Origin: Ruegeria faecimaris
GTDB taxonomy: Bacteria > Pseudomonadota > Alphaproteobacteria > Rhodobacterales > Rhodobacteraceae
Direction: 5' to 3'
NCBI RefSeq assembly: GCF_900182615.1
Contig: NZ_FXTE01000002.1
Coordinates: forward strand, 248,001-312,000
DNA: 64,000 nt
The notes below the pieces were generated by a model. The model was not told the DNA's origin. It made no database searches and saw only the letters and a list, made by a program, of their open reading frames with translations. The position numbers and the translations under genes are program-made. This document shows, piece after piece, positions 37,237-45,815 of this stretch (the first letter of the stretch is position 1; each line of letters starts with the position of its first letter).

Positions 37237-38217
37237 CTATGCCGTGGGGCCGGGATGGGTGGCCAGAAACGTGTCCAGCTGTTCGGTGGTCGGCATTGCA
37301 GGCGCGCAGCCGGGTTGAGACACGACGATCGAGGCGCAGGCCGAACCGCGCATCACCGCGTCCTTCAGCGAGTACCCCGCTGCAACCGAGGCCAGTAACC
37401 CGGCCATGAAACTGTCACCTGCGCCATTCGGCTTGACGGCAGTCACCGGATAGATGCCTGTCTGAAATTCCTGCCCGTCCATCAGCGTGATGGCGCCTTT
37501 TTCACCCATTTTATAGATCACCACGCGGCCTGGTTTGGCCGCCAGTTCCTGCGCCTTGGCAAACCCTTTGTTTATCCCGCCCGCCATGAAACCGAATTCT
37601 TCGTCATTGCCTACGATCAGATCACTGGCGTCACCGGCGCGGGACAGGACCTCGGACGCGACTTCGGTTGAGGGCCAACTGTAAGGGCGATAGTCTATGT
37701 CAAATATTACGGGCACACCGGCCTTACGGGCCGTGTCGATGGCCCGGAATGTGGCGCTGCGCGAAGGCTCGGCCGCAAAGACGGTTCCGGCCGAGATCAC
37801 AGCCGAGAAGGAGTTGAAATCGACCTGGTCCATATCCTCTTCGGTGACTTGGAAATCGACTGCGCCATTGCGGTAGATGACATTCTGGAAATCTTCTGTC
37901 CGGCTTTCGTAGATTGCCAGCGACATGCGGTATTCGCCCCTTACAACCCGTATGTTGGACGTATCGACGCCGTAATGCGCCAGCCGATTCAGGCAGAACC
38001 GCGCGACCGCGTCGTCAGATACCGAGGTGATCAGCGACGCTCGACTGCCCAGCTTGACCAGACCCACGCATATATTTGCCGATGAACCGCCCAGATCGGC
38101 CCGGAACGCGTCGGCATCCTCACTTTTCTCGCCGATGGGATCGGCAAACAGGTCCATGCCCGCACGACCCAAGACGCCAAAGCGGTTTCCTTTGATACCG
38201 TCCATCAAAGCGGTCAA
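37237..38217 (-). CDS. iolC: 5-dehydro-2-deoxygluconokinase (PfkB family)
   Basis: A 326-residue PfkB/ribokinase-family sugar kinase that phosphorylates 2-deoxy-5-keto-gluconate. RAGMDLFADPIG near the N-terminus is typical of IolC, and DLGGSSANICVGLVKLG and the anion-hole/ATP motif KPNGAGDSFMAGLLA are clear. The start is judged to be TTG at 38217 because GGAGGA lies at an ideal six-base spacing; the next ATG, four codons in, lacks a ribosome binding site, and the frame further upstream would cross the operator. It leads the minus-strand iolC-iolB-iolJ unit and faces a LacI-type operator. Confidence 0.9.
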   Translation of the reverse strand: MTALMDGIKGNRFGVLGRAGMDLFADPIGEKSEDADAFRADLGGSSANICVGLVKLGSRASLITSVSDDAVARFCLNRLAHYGVDTSNIRVVRGEYRMSLAIYESRTEDFQNVIYRNGAVDFQVTEEDMDQVDFNSFSAVISAGTVFAAEPSRSATFRAIDTARKAGVPVIFDIDYRPYSWPSTEVASEVLSRAGDASDLIVGNDEEFGFMAGGINKGFAKAQELAAKPGRVVIYKMGEKGAITLMDGQEFQTGIYPVTAVKPNGAGDSFMAGLLASVAAGYSLKDAVMRGSACASIVVSQPGCAPAMPTTEQLDTFLATHPGPTA

Positions 38218-38290
38218 GTCATTTCCTCCGGCGAAAAGGGTCGGCAAGGTGTGTTGATCCTTGCGTTGAATCGATTCACACGATACTGAT

Positions 38291-38308
38291 TTTGCAACCG
38301 GTTGCAAA
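38291..38308. promoter_or_regulatory. LacI-family operator between iolC and the next dehydrogenase
   Basis: A perfect 18-base palindrome, TTTGCAACCGGTTGCAAA, sits in the 114-base gap between the divergent iolC and the Gfo/Idh gene at 38332. It contains the same 16-base core as the site upstream of iolG and could control both directions at once. Confidence 0.85.
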
Positions 38309-38331
38309 TGATATGTGCGAGGCCGCGGCAG

Positions 38332-39435
38332 ATGCCTGAAATTGGAATTGGAATTGTTGGCGGCGGCTATATGGGCAAGGCCCACTCCGTCGCGATGTCA
38401 GCGGTAGGTGCGGTGTTCGACACCGCGCTGCGGCCGCGACTTGAGGTGATCTGTGCCTCGACATCTGCAAGCGCGGAAGTCTATCGCGCCGCCTACGGGT
38501 TCCAGCGCGCCGCCGATGACTGGCGCATGTTGGTCGAGGATCCAAAGGTCGAGGCCATTGTGATCGCCTCACCTCAGTCGACACACCGTCAAATCGCTGA
38601 GGCGGCGTTTGCCCTTGGTAAACCGGTGCTGTGCGAAAAACCCTTGGGGGCGTCCTTGGACGACAGCCGCGCGATGGTGGCGGCAGCCGAGGCCACAGGT
38701 GCAATCAACATGGTTGGGTTCAACTATATCCGCACCCCCGCCAGCCAATATGCGCGTCAGCTTATTGTTGAAGGGGAAATCGGTCAGGTCACATGGTTCC
38801 GTGGCGAACATACCGAGGATTTCTATGCCGACCCCGAGGCCCCGGCAACCTGGCGCACAACGGGAATGGCCAATGGAACCATCGGCGATCTTGCTCCGCA
38901 TATGGTGAATGGTGCGTTGGCGCTGATCGGGCCGATCACTCAGGTTATGGCCGATGTGGAGACGGTGCACCGACATCGCCCCGGCGGCGAAGTTACCAAT
39001 GATGATCACGCGCAGATGATGTGCCGTTTTGAAAGCGGGGTCATGGGAAACCTCTATTTCAGCCGTGTCGCAACGGGTCGCAAGATGGGCTACGCCTATG
39101 AAGTCTCGGGTACCAAAGGTGCGATCCGGTTCGATCAAGAGGATCAGAACGCTCTGTGGCTGTATCGCCGCGAAGGCCCCGAGGCCACGCGCGGGTTCAC
39201 CAAGATCCTGACCGGCCCCGCGCATCCGGATTACGAACCTTTTTGCCAGGGTCCGGGGCACGGCACAGGTTATCAGGATCAGATCATTATCGAGGCCAAG
39301 GATTTCCTGCAGGCCATCCATTCCGGACAGAATACCTGGCCCACCTTCCGCGATGGGCACGAGGTGAACCGCGTTCTGGCGGCTGCATTGGCATCGTCAG
39401 ACGGGCGGCAATGGACAGATATCAGCGATTTCTGA
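38332..39435 (+). CDS. Gfo/Idh/MocA family oxidoreductase
   Basis: A 367-residue NAD(P)-dependent sugar or inositol dehydrogenase. GIVGGGYMGKAHS is the Rossmann motif and CEKPLGAS holds the catalytic Lys; a long C-terminal GFO domain includes GDLAPHMVNGAL. The start MPEIGIGIVGGG is preceded by GAGG. It is divergent from iolC across the LacI operator and 37 bases ahead of a second dehydrogenase of the same superfamily. It may act on another inositol isomer (for example scyllo or chiro) or on a derived sugar. The exact substrate cannot be read from sequence. Confidence 0.88.
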   Translation: MPEIGIGIVGGGYMGKAHSVAMSAVGAVFDTALRPRLEVICASTSASAEVYRAAYGFQRAADDWRMLVEDPKVEAIVIASPQSTHRQIAEAAFALGKPVLCEKPLGASLDDSRAMVAAAEATGAINMVGFNYIRTPASQYARQLIVEGEIGQVTWFRGEHTEDFYADPEAPATWRTTGMANGTIGDLAPHMVNGALALIGPITQVMADVETVHRHRPGGEVTNDDHAQMMCRFESGVMGNLYFSRVATGRKMGYAYEVSGTKGAIRFDQEDQNALWLYRREGPEATRGFTKILTGPAHPDYEPFCQGPGHGTGYQDQIIIEAKDFLQAIHSGQNTWPTFRDGHEVNRVLAAALASSDGRQWTDISDF

Positions 39436-39472
39436 AAGCTCACCACCCAATTTCCAAAGAGAGACTAAGACC

Positions 39473-40606
39473 ATGACAAAGCTGAAATGGGGCATGATCG
39501 GTGGCGGTGAAGGCAGCCAGATTGGCCCCGCGCACCGCCTTGGCGCACAGGCCGATGGGCTGTTTGAGTTCGCTGCCGGAGCGTTGGACCACCGCCCCGG
39601 CGTGGGACGTGAATATGCACAGCGTCTGGGCGTTGCAACTGATCGCGCCTATGGCGACTGGCAAGAGATGCTAGCCGGTGAAAAAGACCGTAGCGACCGC
39701 ATCGATCTGGTTACAATCGCGACACCGAACTCGACCCATTTTGAAATTGCCAAGGCCTATCTCGAGGCGGGTTTTAACGTTCTGTGCGAAAAGCCGATGA
39801 CGATGACCGTGGAAGAAGGCGAAGAGATCGTGCGCATCGCCGAAGCATCGGGCAAGCTATGCGCCGTGAATTATTGCTATTCGGCTTATCCGATGGTGCG
39901 CCAGGCACGTGCAATGGTGAGGGTCGGGGATATCGGCAAGGTGCGTCTGGTCGTGACGAATTTCAGCCACGGCCACCACGGGGATGCCACTGACGCCGAC
40001 AATCCACGCGTGCGCTGGCGGTATGATCCGGCGATGGCCGGTGTCTCGGGGCAGTTCGCGGATTGCGGTATACACGCGCTGCATATGGCCAGCTTCATTT
40101 GCGATGATGAGGTCACGTCGCTGTCCGCCGACATGGCCTCGACCATCTCAAGCCGCGTGCTGGAGGATGATGCCATGGTCAACTTCCGGACAGAGCGTGG
40201 CACCGTCGGGCGCTTGTGGACCTCGTCCGTTGCGATCGGGCGCCAACATGGGTTCGACATTCAGGTCTTTGGTGAAACCGGCGGTCTGCGCTGGACCTCG
40301 GAACAGCCCAACCAGTTGCTCTATACACCGGTCGGCGGCCGCACACAGATCATTGAAAAGGGCGAAGGTGGCTTGTACGAGGACGCCCAGCGCCTGTCGC
40401 GGGTGGCCATCGCACATCCTGAAGGGTTTCCCTTGGCTGTGGCTAACATCTATTGCGATCTGGCCGATGCCATTCGTGGCGAAACCCGCGACGGGTTGCC
40501 AGGCGCAGCGGATGGGGTGCGGTCTATCGCAGCGGTCCATGCTGCCGTTGCGTCGGGCAATGAAGACGGAGCCTGGAAGGATGCGCGCCCCCCTATGTTC
40601 CGCTGA
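39473..40606 (+). CDS. Gfo/Idh/MocA family oxidoreductase, second
   Basis: A 377-residue dehydrogenase with the unusual glycine-rich N-terminus GMIGGGEGSQIGPAHR seen in a distinct subgroup of the family. CEKPMTMTVEEGEEI holds the catalytic Lys, and SGQFADCGIHALHMASF holds the His pair. It follows the previous dehydrogenase by 37 bases and so shares its LacI-type operator. Its stop codon abuts the stop codon of the convergent LacI regulator with no base between them. Its role in the inositol regulon is inferred from position. Confidence 0.88.
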   Translation: MTKLKWGMIGGGEGSQIGPAHRLGAQADGLFEFAAGALDHRPGVGREYAQRLGVATDRAYGDWQEMLAGEKDRSDRIDLVTIATPNSTHFEIAKAYLEAGFNVLCEKPMTMTVEEGEEIVRIAEASGKLCAVNYCYSAYPMVRQARAMVRVGDIGKVRLVVTNFSHGHHGDATDADNPRVRWRYDPAMAGVSGQFADCGIHALHMASFICDDEVTSLSADMASTISSRVLEDDAMVNFRTERGTVGRLWTSSVAIGRQHGFDIQVFGETGGLRWTSEQPNQLLYTPVGGRTQIIEKGEGGLYEDAQRLSRVAIAHPEGFPLAVANIYCDLADAIRGETRDGLPGAADGVRSIAAVHAAVASGNEDGAWKDARPPMFR

Positions 40607-41605
40607 CTAGGCGCGGGGGCGCAGCGTGCCTCTTTCGACTACGCGGCAGGGGAAAATGCGGGCCTCGGGATAACGCTCGGGGTCTTTCAGCATCTCTTCC
40701 ACCAGATCCACAGACGAGGTGATGATTTGCTTGATCGGTTGGTGGATGGTTGTCAGATTTACGCTTTCCCAACGCGACATCTCCATGTCATTCAGGCCGA
40801 TAATCCCGATATCCTTGCCCGGTTTCAGCCCGTGATCCGACAGGGCGGACAGCGCACCGACGGACAGAATGTCATCGCCGCAGAAATAGCTTTCGGCTGG
40901 TTGACCCTTTAGCAGATCCAGCATTTCCGCGCGCCCCGCCTCAAATGAATAGGCCCCGGCGAAAGAGTATGTCACCTCAAGATCGGAGTGCTTTTCCGCC
41001 TCTTCCATAAAGCCCTGATATCGATCCATGGCCGAGGTCGCATCTTTTGGCCCGCCCAAATATCCAACGCGCCGATAACCCCGCGCCTGCAGCTCGCGGG
41101 CTGCCATGCGACCACATTCGACATTGTCGATCCCGACGACATGTACCTCTGGTGAGGTCGCCGAGCGCCCGAACGTATGCACAACCGGGACGCCAGCGTC
41201 GTGAAAGGCCTTGGCGAAACTTGGCGGCAGGGTCGAAGAGGCCACGATGGCAGCGTCAACAGAATACTGGCGCAGCATCCGAACGGAATTGGCAGGCTCG
41301 GTCTCATCGGTCAGGTTCACGATCAACGGGCGCAGACCGCGTTCCTGCAAGGCGCGCGTGAATTGATCGAAGACTTCAAGGAAAATCGGGTTGTGAAAGT
41401 TGTTCGAGATCAACCCAATCAGTTTTGTCCGCCCCGTGGTCAGGGACGAGGCCAGGGCGTTTGGGCTGTAACCCAGTTCCGCCGCGGCCTTTTCCACCTT
41501 GCTTCGGGTTTTTGCCGAAACCGAGGCACCCTCGGTAAAGGTGCGCGACACGGCAGAGCGCGACACCCCGGCCAGAGCTGCGACGTCTTTTAGGGTGACG
41601 CTCAT
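40607..41605 (-). CDS. LacI-family regulator of the inositol regulon
   Basis: A 332-residue LacI/GalR repressor-type protein. The N-terminal helix-turn-helix is TLKDVAALAGVSRSAVSRTF, followed by the hinge helix region YSPNALASSLTTGRT and a periplasmic-binding-like core (IGLISNNFHNPIFLEVFD, YFCGDDILSVGALSAL, IIGLNDMEMSRW). The start at MSVTLKDVA matches the family; a longer frame upstream is not conserved. A copy of the TTGCAAnCGGTTGCAA palindrome lies 75 bases upstream of its start, and three more lie at inositol promoters. This strongly suggests it binds them and controls itself, with an inositol-pathway intermediate as likely inducer. Confidence 0.92.
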   Translation of the reverse strand: MSVTLKDVAALAGVSRSAVSRTFTEGASVSAKTRSKVEKAAAELGYSPNALASSLTTGRTKLIGLISNNFHNPIFLEVFDQFTRALQERGLRPLIVNLTDETEPANSVRMLRQYSVDAAIVASSTLPPSFAKAFHDAGVPVVHTFGRSATSPEVHVVGIDNVECGRMAARELQARGYRRVGYLGGPKDATSAMDRYQGFMEEAEKHSDLEVTYSFAGAYSFEAGRAEMLDLLKGQPAESYFCGDDILSVGALSALSDHGLKPGKDIGIIGLNDMEMSRWESVNLTTIHQPIKQIITSSVDLVEEMLKDPERYPEARIFPCRVVERGTLRPRA

Positions 41606-41679
41606 GTTTCGTACCTGCAGAAGAAAGGTGGGATGACAGACATTTTCATGTCGTGATACTAAGCCAGTTAGTCTAGTGG

Positions 41680-41695
41680 CTGCAATCGGTTGCAA
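41680..41695. promoter_or_regulatory. LacI-family operator upstream of its own regulator gene
   Basis: CTGCAATCGGTTGCAA differs at two bases from the perfect 16-base palindrome. It lies 75 bases upstream of the LacI gene start, consistent with autoregulation through a weaker site. Confidence 0.7.
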
Positions 41696-41986
41696 ATGAT
41701 TGCTCGTTTGACGCGGGGCCCGGTTTTTTGACCCCGAGCAGCTTTTCACCAATCGATTCTTTCTGACGGGAGATCAGGTAAATCTGCCGCCGCGCACCGT
41801 AAATCGGTCCGCGATTTGACACATTTCAGCCCAAAATGATCGAAAATTCGCCCTAAGCGGGAATTTCTTTTCGTTTGTGGGGAGGTTTCGGCACCGCCTC
41901 ATCGGTAACGATTTAGTTAACGGGGGTGTGTTCCTCGTGTCAGTGCGGGATTTCGCACTTTGGTAAAACAGTCTGGAGTTCAAGTA
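41696..41986. other. Promoter region of flp
   Basis: A gene-free stretch between the LacI regulator and the Flp pilin. A hairpin-forming GTGCGG/CGCAC repeat lies shortly before the pilin ribosome binding site. I could not identify a clear promoter motif. Confidence 0.4.
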
Positions 41987-42175
41987 ATGTTGAATGGAAT
42001 TCGCAAAGTATTTCTGAAGCTACGCAAAGACGAGCGCGGCGCAACCCTTGTTGAATATGGCATCGCGCTGTTTGTTGCGATTGTCGTCGGCGGGACAATT
42101 CTGACCAATTTGGCTGGCACGACCAGCAGCAACTTTAGTGATGCAAACTCGTCAGCCAAGCGGACAACGCCTTAA
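41987..42175 (+). CDS. flp: Flp-type IVb major pilin
   Basis: A 62-residue prepilin. A short positively charged leader ends in DERG, and the cleavage site G-A-TLVEYGIAL has the Glu-Tyr pair typical of Flp pilins. One hydrophobic helix (IALFVAIVVGGTIL) and a small Ser/Thr-rich tail follow. CpaA at 50518 would cleave after the Gly, and the mature protein would polymerise into the pilus. The start MLNGIRK has GGAG upstream; a frame beginning at 41960 is longer but unlikely. A hairpin follows the gene, so the pilin can be made in excess over the machinery. Confidence 0.95.
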   Translation: MLNGIRKVFLKLRKDERGATLVEYGIALFVAIVVGGTILTNLAGTTSSNFSDANSSAKRTTP

Positions 42176-42206
42176 GCTGCGCGCCAATTTCCTAAGTGAA
42201 AAAAAC

Positions 42207-42241
42207 CTGACTTCCCATTCGCAAGCGTGGGGCGTCAGTTT
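42207..42241 (+). terminator. Attenuating hairpin after flp
   Basis: CTGAC (42207-42211) pairs with GTCAG (42234-42238), and inside it CCCA (42214-42217) pairs with TGGG (42228-42231). TTT follows. The short T-run suggests partial termination, which would give high pilin and lower cpaB expression. Confidence 0.6.
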
Positions 42242-42338
42242 CCTACCAGACCACCTTTGATTTGCATAAGCGGTCTGTTTGGCCATTCAGGCCCAATTAA
42301 GTAATTATCCTGAGTTTTCCCGGGAATTGGAGGATACC

Positions 42339-43166
42339 ATGCGTATTAAATCATTTTTGATGACTTTCCTGGGAATAGGTTTGGCGGGTGGCGCAGTCAT
42401 TCTGGCACAGGATCAGATCCGACGGAATCAGTCAGCGGGTGAACCAACCATAGTTCGTGTTGTGGCCGTGGCCGAAGATATCGCGTTCGGAACGCCGATC
42501 GAAGGGCACAAGCTGACGACCATTGATTGGCCTACTGCATCTGTGCCTGCAGGTGTTTTTACAAGTTTTGATGATGTCCTGCCTGCCGCCGGCATAGAAC
42601 CTCGCCGGGCCAAGCGCGCTTTGGCGCAGGGTGAAATTCTTTTGACCTCGAAAGTTTCCGATTTTGGTGAAAAAGTGACAATCGTTCAGACGATTGGCGA
42701 GAATAACCGCGCGATGGCGATCAATGTCGACGCGCAGACAGGGGTAGGCGGATTTGTTACGCCTGGCGACTTTGTCGACATTGTTCTGACCCGCGGCACC
42801 AATGATACACTGCGTGCAGTGACGATCCTGCAGAATATCCGGGTCATCGGCGTGGACCAAACCGCGGATGAAGAGCTTGACCAACCCGGCATTGCCCGCA
42901 CGGTTACGATCGAGGTCACCCCGGATGAAGGTCAGAAGTTGGCTCTGGCGCAGAAGGCTGGGCAGCTCAGCCTGTCTCTGCGGTCTCTGCAAACAGAAGA
43001 GGATAAGCCGCTGGAAGCGGTTCGCCTCAGCGACATCCTCCTTGAAAAATCACCGCTAGAAGAGGGCACGCCCAGGCCGATTGTGAAAGTTCGCCGTGGG
43101 GCAACCGACGTTCAGGAAATTCAGGTCTTTGGGAACACCAGTGCAACAACTGAGCCGGTGAACTGA
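42339..43166 (+). CDS. cpaB: Flp pilus assembly protein CpaB/RcpC
   Basis: A 275-residue periplasmic Tad component anchored by one N-terminal segment (FLMTFLGIGLAGGAVILA), with a SAF domain (residues 40-110: VVAVAEDIAFGTPIEGHKLT, then RALAQGEILLTSKVS) and the RcpC domain containing VGGFVTPGDFVDIVLTRG. In Tad systems it supports the secretin and channel. The start MRIKSFLM has TTGGAGG ahead. It is followed 30 bases later by the tadG-like gene, not by cpaC as is usual. Confidence 0.92.
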   Translation: MRIKSFLMTFLGIGLAGGAVILAQDQIRRNQSAGEPTIVRVVAVAEDIAFGTPIEGHKLTTIDWPTASVPAGVFTSFDDVLPAAGIEPRRAKRALAQGEILLTSKVSDFGEKVTIVQTIGENNRAMAINVDAQTGVGGFVTPGDFVDIVLTRGTNDTLRAVTILQNIRVIGVDQTADEELDQPGIARTVTIEVTPDEGQKLALAQKAGQLSLSLRSLQTEEDKPLEAVRLSDILLEKSPLEEGTPRPIVKVRRGATDVQEIQVFGNTSATTEPVN

Positions 43167-43196
43167 GGTCAGGTTGGTCTTTCGAGGGAGGTTGAT

Positions 43197-44681
43197 ATGA
43201 CTTCGCTACGCAAAATCAGGGACAAAGAAGACGGCACAATTCTGGTTTTTGTCGGCATGTTCATGGTCGTCATGATCGGAATGGCTGCACTGACTTTTGA
43301 TCTGGGGCGTATCGCCTCTACCCAAACTGACATGCAAGCCTATACCGACCACGTGGCGCTTGCCGCCGCAGGAGAGCTGGATGGCAATGCTGACGCCATT
43401 ACACGTGCAACAGCTGCGGCATCCGGCATGATCGACGACGAACAGTTTTTCGCTGATGGCAGCCAAAGCCTTGGAACTTCTGCGGATTTTTCGCTTCGTT
43501 TTCTGACCGGATTGCCTACTCCGGGGGCAGACCCAGACGATAACGACTCGGTTACGCCCTTTGTGACGACAGACCCGGCGCGTGCTGTCTTGGTCGAGGT
43601 GACCGCGACACCACGGACTGTTTTCCTGCCTTTTGGCCGATCGCTGGCCAGCTTGCTGGGCGTCGCCAGCCCGTCCGGAGAGGTGAATTCAGTCTCGATC
43701 GCTGGGTATTCAGCATATGCCTGTGACGTAACGCCGTTGATGTTCTGCATCCCGTCGGGCTGGACCTCCAGCGCCAATATCGGCGCTTCCATCAAATTGC
43801 GTACTGGCGGCAACAACTCGGCCTGGGGGCCGGGGAATTTCGGATTTCTGGATCCAACGGATATCGGGATCAATCCAAACGGGCCATGCGCCGGTCTGAC
43901 TGGTTCAAAGCTGTATATCTGCCTCATTGCTGCGAATGGGAACCTGACCAAATGCGTGTCTCAGCGCGGTGTCGACACCGAACCCGGTCAGCGGAACGGG
44001 ATTGGCAGCGCGATCTACAATTCGCGGTTCGATATGTTCCAGGCGACCATGAACCAACTGAAGAACGATCCAGACTATGCACCGGGCCCAAATGTGATCT
44101 CGGGCTGGGACCATACTGGTGGGGGATGTTTGAACAACAATCCGACCCTGTCGACCAATACTATTCCAATGCCGCCGGATGATTGCTTTGACCCGGTGAG
44201 TGGTCTTTGCAATGGCAGCCGTTTTGGCGATGGCAACTGGACGTCAGGGCAAGCAGCTTACAACCTTATGAATTATGGCGTTGGACCGGACGGTACGCTG
44301 ACACCGCATGCGCAGGGTGCACCGACAGGAAACACCCGGTATCAGGTATATCTGGACGAGGTCAGCCGGGCCGGGTCAGGCGATATCGTCACCGGACGGG
44401 ACGAGACCGGCCGCGCCCAATGTTCAAGCCAGCCCAGCACCGACCCCGACCGCCGGACATTTATCGCCGCAGCGATTGACTGCACCGCGAACCCGGTTTC
44501 CGGGCGGGCCACCGATGTGCCGGTGAAGGAGTTCGTAAAAGTCTTTCTGTTTCAGCCGCTTGAAGAATCCACAGGCTCGGATTTCGACATCTTCGTCGAG
44601 GTGGTCAAACAGGTTGGCGGCGGAGTTGGCGGCAGTGCCGTTGATGGCATTTTCCGCGATGTTGTGAGGCTGTACCGATGA
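43197..44681 (+). CDS. TadG-like Flp pilus assembly protein
   Basis: A 494-residue protein with a TadE/TadG-like N-terminus: DKEDGTILVFVGMFMVVMIGMAALTFDLGR, in which a charged segment precedes a single transmembrane helix. The remainder is a large extracytoplasmic domain with many Asn, Gly and several Cys residues (CDVTPLMFC, CAGLTGSKLYIC, CLNNNP) that could form disulfides. There is no obvious von Willebrand fold motif. GGGAGG precedes the ATG. It overlaps the next gene by four bases. Its role is probably in pilus surface anchoring, as for TadG. Confidence 0.8.
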   Translation: MTSLRKIRDKEDGTILVFVGMFMVVMIGMAALTFDLGRIASTQTDMQAYTDHVALAAAGELDGNADAITRATAAASGMIDDEQFFADGSQSLGTSADFSLRFLTGLPTPGADPDDNDSVTPFVTTDPARAVLVEVTATPRTVFLPFGRSLASLLGVASPSGEVNSVSIAGYSAYACDVTPLMFCIPSGWTSSANIGASIKLRTGGNNSAWGPGNFGFLDPTDIGINPNGPCAGLTGSKLYICLIAANGNLTKCVSQRGVDTEPGQRNGIGSAIYNSRFDMFQATMNQLKNDPDYAPGPNVISGWDHTGGGCLNNNPTLSTNTIPMPPDDCFDPVSGLCNGSRFGDGNWTSGQAAYNLMNYGVGPDGTLTPHAQGAPTGNTRYQVYLDEVSRAGSGDIVTGRDETGRAQCSSQPSTDPDRRTFIAAAIDCTANPVSGRATDVPVKEFVKVFLFQPLEESTGSDFDIFVEVVKQVGGGVGGSAVDGIFRDVVRLYR

Positions 44682-45169
44682 AGCCGCTGGGTCGCTTCCT
44701 CTCACGCTTTCGGCGCTGCGAGTCTGGCGCGCCGATGGTCGAGTTCGCCATGGTTCTGCCGGTTATCTTGCTGTTCTTTGTTGTGATCATCGAGGGCAGC
44801 CGGATCACCTGGATACATCAGGCGACATCTGCCGGCGTACGGGATGCGTCGCGCATGATCGCTCGCATCGCACCGCTGGATCTATGCAGCGCGGGAGGCG
44901 TCGCAAGCTATGATGCAATGGCCACAGATATTGTCGCCAACCGACTGGGCGGTGGGGCGCATTTGCCGGTCGGAACAACGCTGGTGGATGTAACCCCGAC
45001 CTGCATCTCGCGGTCTGGCAGCTATCGTATTGACCCGACCTCAGTGGTCGAAGTGACCGCGAAAATCCAGATTGATTTTATCCTAGGCAATGTTCTGGGC
45101 CTGTTCGGCGGGGCTGTTAGCACGCTTGACACGGTGATTTCGGATCAGAGCCGGGTGTTCGGCGTATGA
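44678..45169 (+). CDS. TadE-like pseudopilin
   Basis: A 163-residue minor pilin-like protein. A short leader ending in RRCESG precedes PMVEFAMVLPVILLFFVVIIEGSR, the TadE hydrophobic helix with the conserved Glu. The domain after it has two Cys (C71-region LDLCSAGG and TPTCISRSG) and ends with a beta-rich stretch. It is coupled to the gene before and the gene after by four-base overlaps. TadE-like proteins are cut by the prepilin peptidase and take part in assembly. Confidence 0.87.
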   Translation: MKPLGRFLSRFRRCESGAPMVEFAMVLPVILLFFVVIIEGSRITWIHQATSAGVRDASRMIARIAPLDLCSAGGVASYDAMATDIVANRLGGGAHLPVGTTLVDVTPTCISRSGSYRIDPTSVVEVTAKIQIDFILGNVLGLFGGAVSTLDTVISDQSRVFGV

Positions 45170-45804
45170 CCCGGGTGTCGCATATCCTGCGGACCTTCCG
45201 GCGTCAGGAGCGTGGCGCCGCCCTGGTCGAATTGGGGATGGTCATTCCACTGTTCCTGTTGCTGATGTTCGGCATTGTGGATTATGGCCGGTTGTTCTGG
45301 TCGACAACCATGGCGCAGAAGGCGATGCAAAAAGCATCCAGGCTGGCAACTCTTGGGCCTCCGCTTTGCGGTGCGTTGCCGACCGAGCACACGCTGGCAA
45401 GCGGCGCTCCTACAAGTACGAAATTTGGGGTGCTCTGCCGCAGTGGCAATGTCTGTGCCGTGCCTGCCCTGCCTGCGCCCTGCCCTTTGAATACCGCGAC
45501 GGATTACGGCGCACGTGTCTGGAATGATATCCGCATGTTGCTGCCACCGGGAACGACTGCCGCCAACGTACAGATCGGATATTCGCATGACGCGCGCCTT
45601 GGATTTTTAGGGGGGCCATATACGCCGGTCGTTACCGCCGAACTTGTTAACGTAAACTTTAACTTCATGATGCCAATCGCCGGTCTGGCCGCTCTTGCGT
45701 CGAACGGCACAACACCTGCGTCAAATACCCCCAACAGTATTTCTCTTCCCGCGATGAGCACATCGGTTCCCGCCGAAGATCTGGCGGCCGGGGCGAGTGA
45801 GTAA
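45166..45804 (+). CDS. TadE/TadF-like pseudopilin
   Basis: A 212-residue minor pilin-like protein. The leader RQERG is followed by AALVELGMVIPLFLLLMFGIVDYGRLFW, a TadE helix with the conserved Glu, and a soluble part with a cysteine cluster (GPPLCGAL, VLCRSGNVCAVPALPAPC). It overlaps the previous gene by four bases and ends 11 bases before cpaE, so it belongs to the same transcript. Confidence 0.85.
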   Translation: MTRVSHILRTFRRQERGAALVELGMVIPLFLLLMFGIVDYGRLFWSTTMAQKAMQKASRLATLGPPLCGALPTEHTLASGAPTSTKFGVLCRSGNVCAVPALPAPCPLNTATDYGARVWNDIRMLLPPGTTAANVQIGYSHDARLGFLGGPYTPVVTAELVNVNFNFMMPIAGLAALASNGTTPASNTPNSISLPAMSTSVPAEDLAAGASE

Positions 45805-45815
45805 GGAGAAACATA

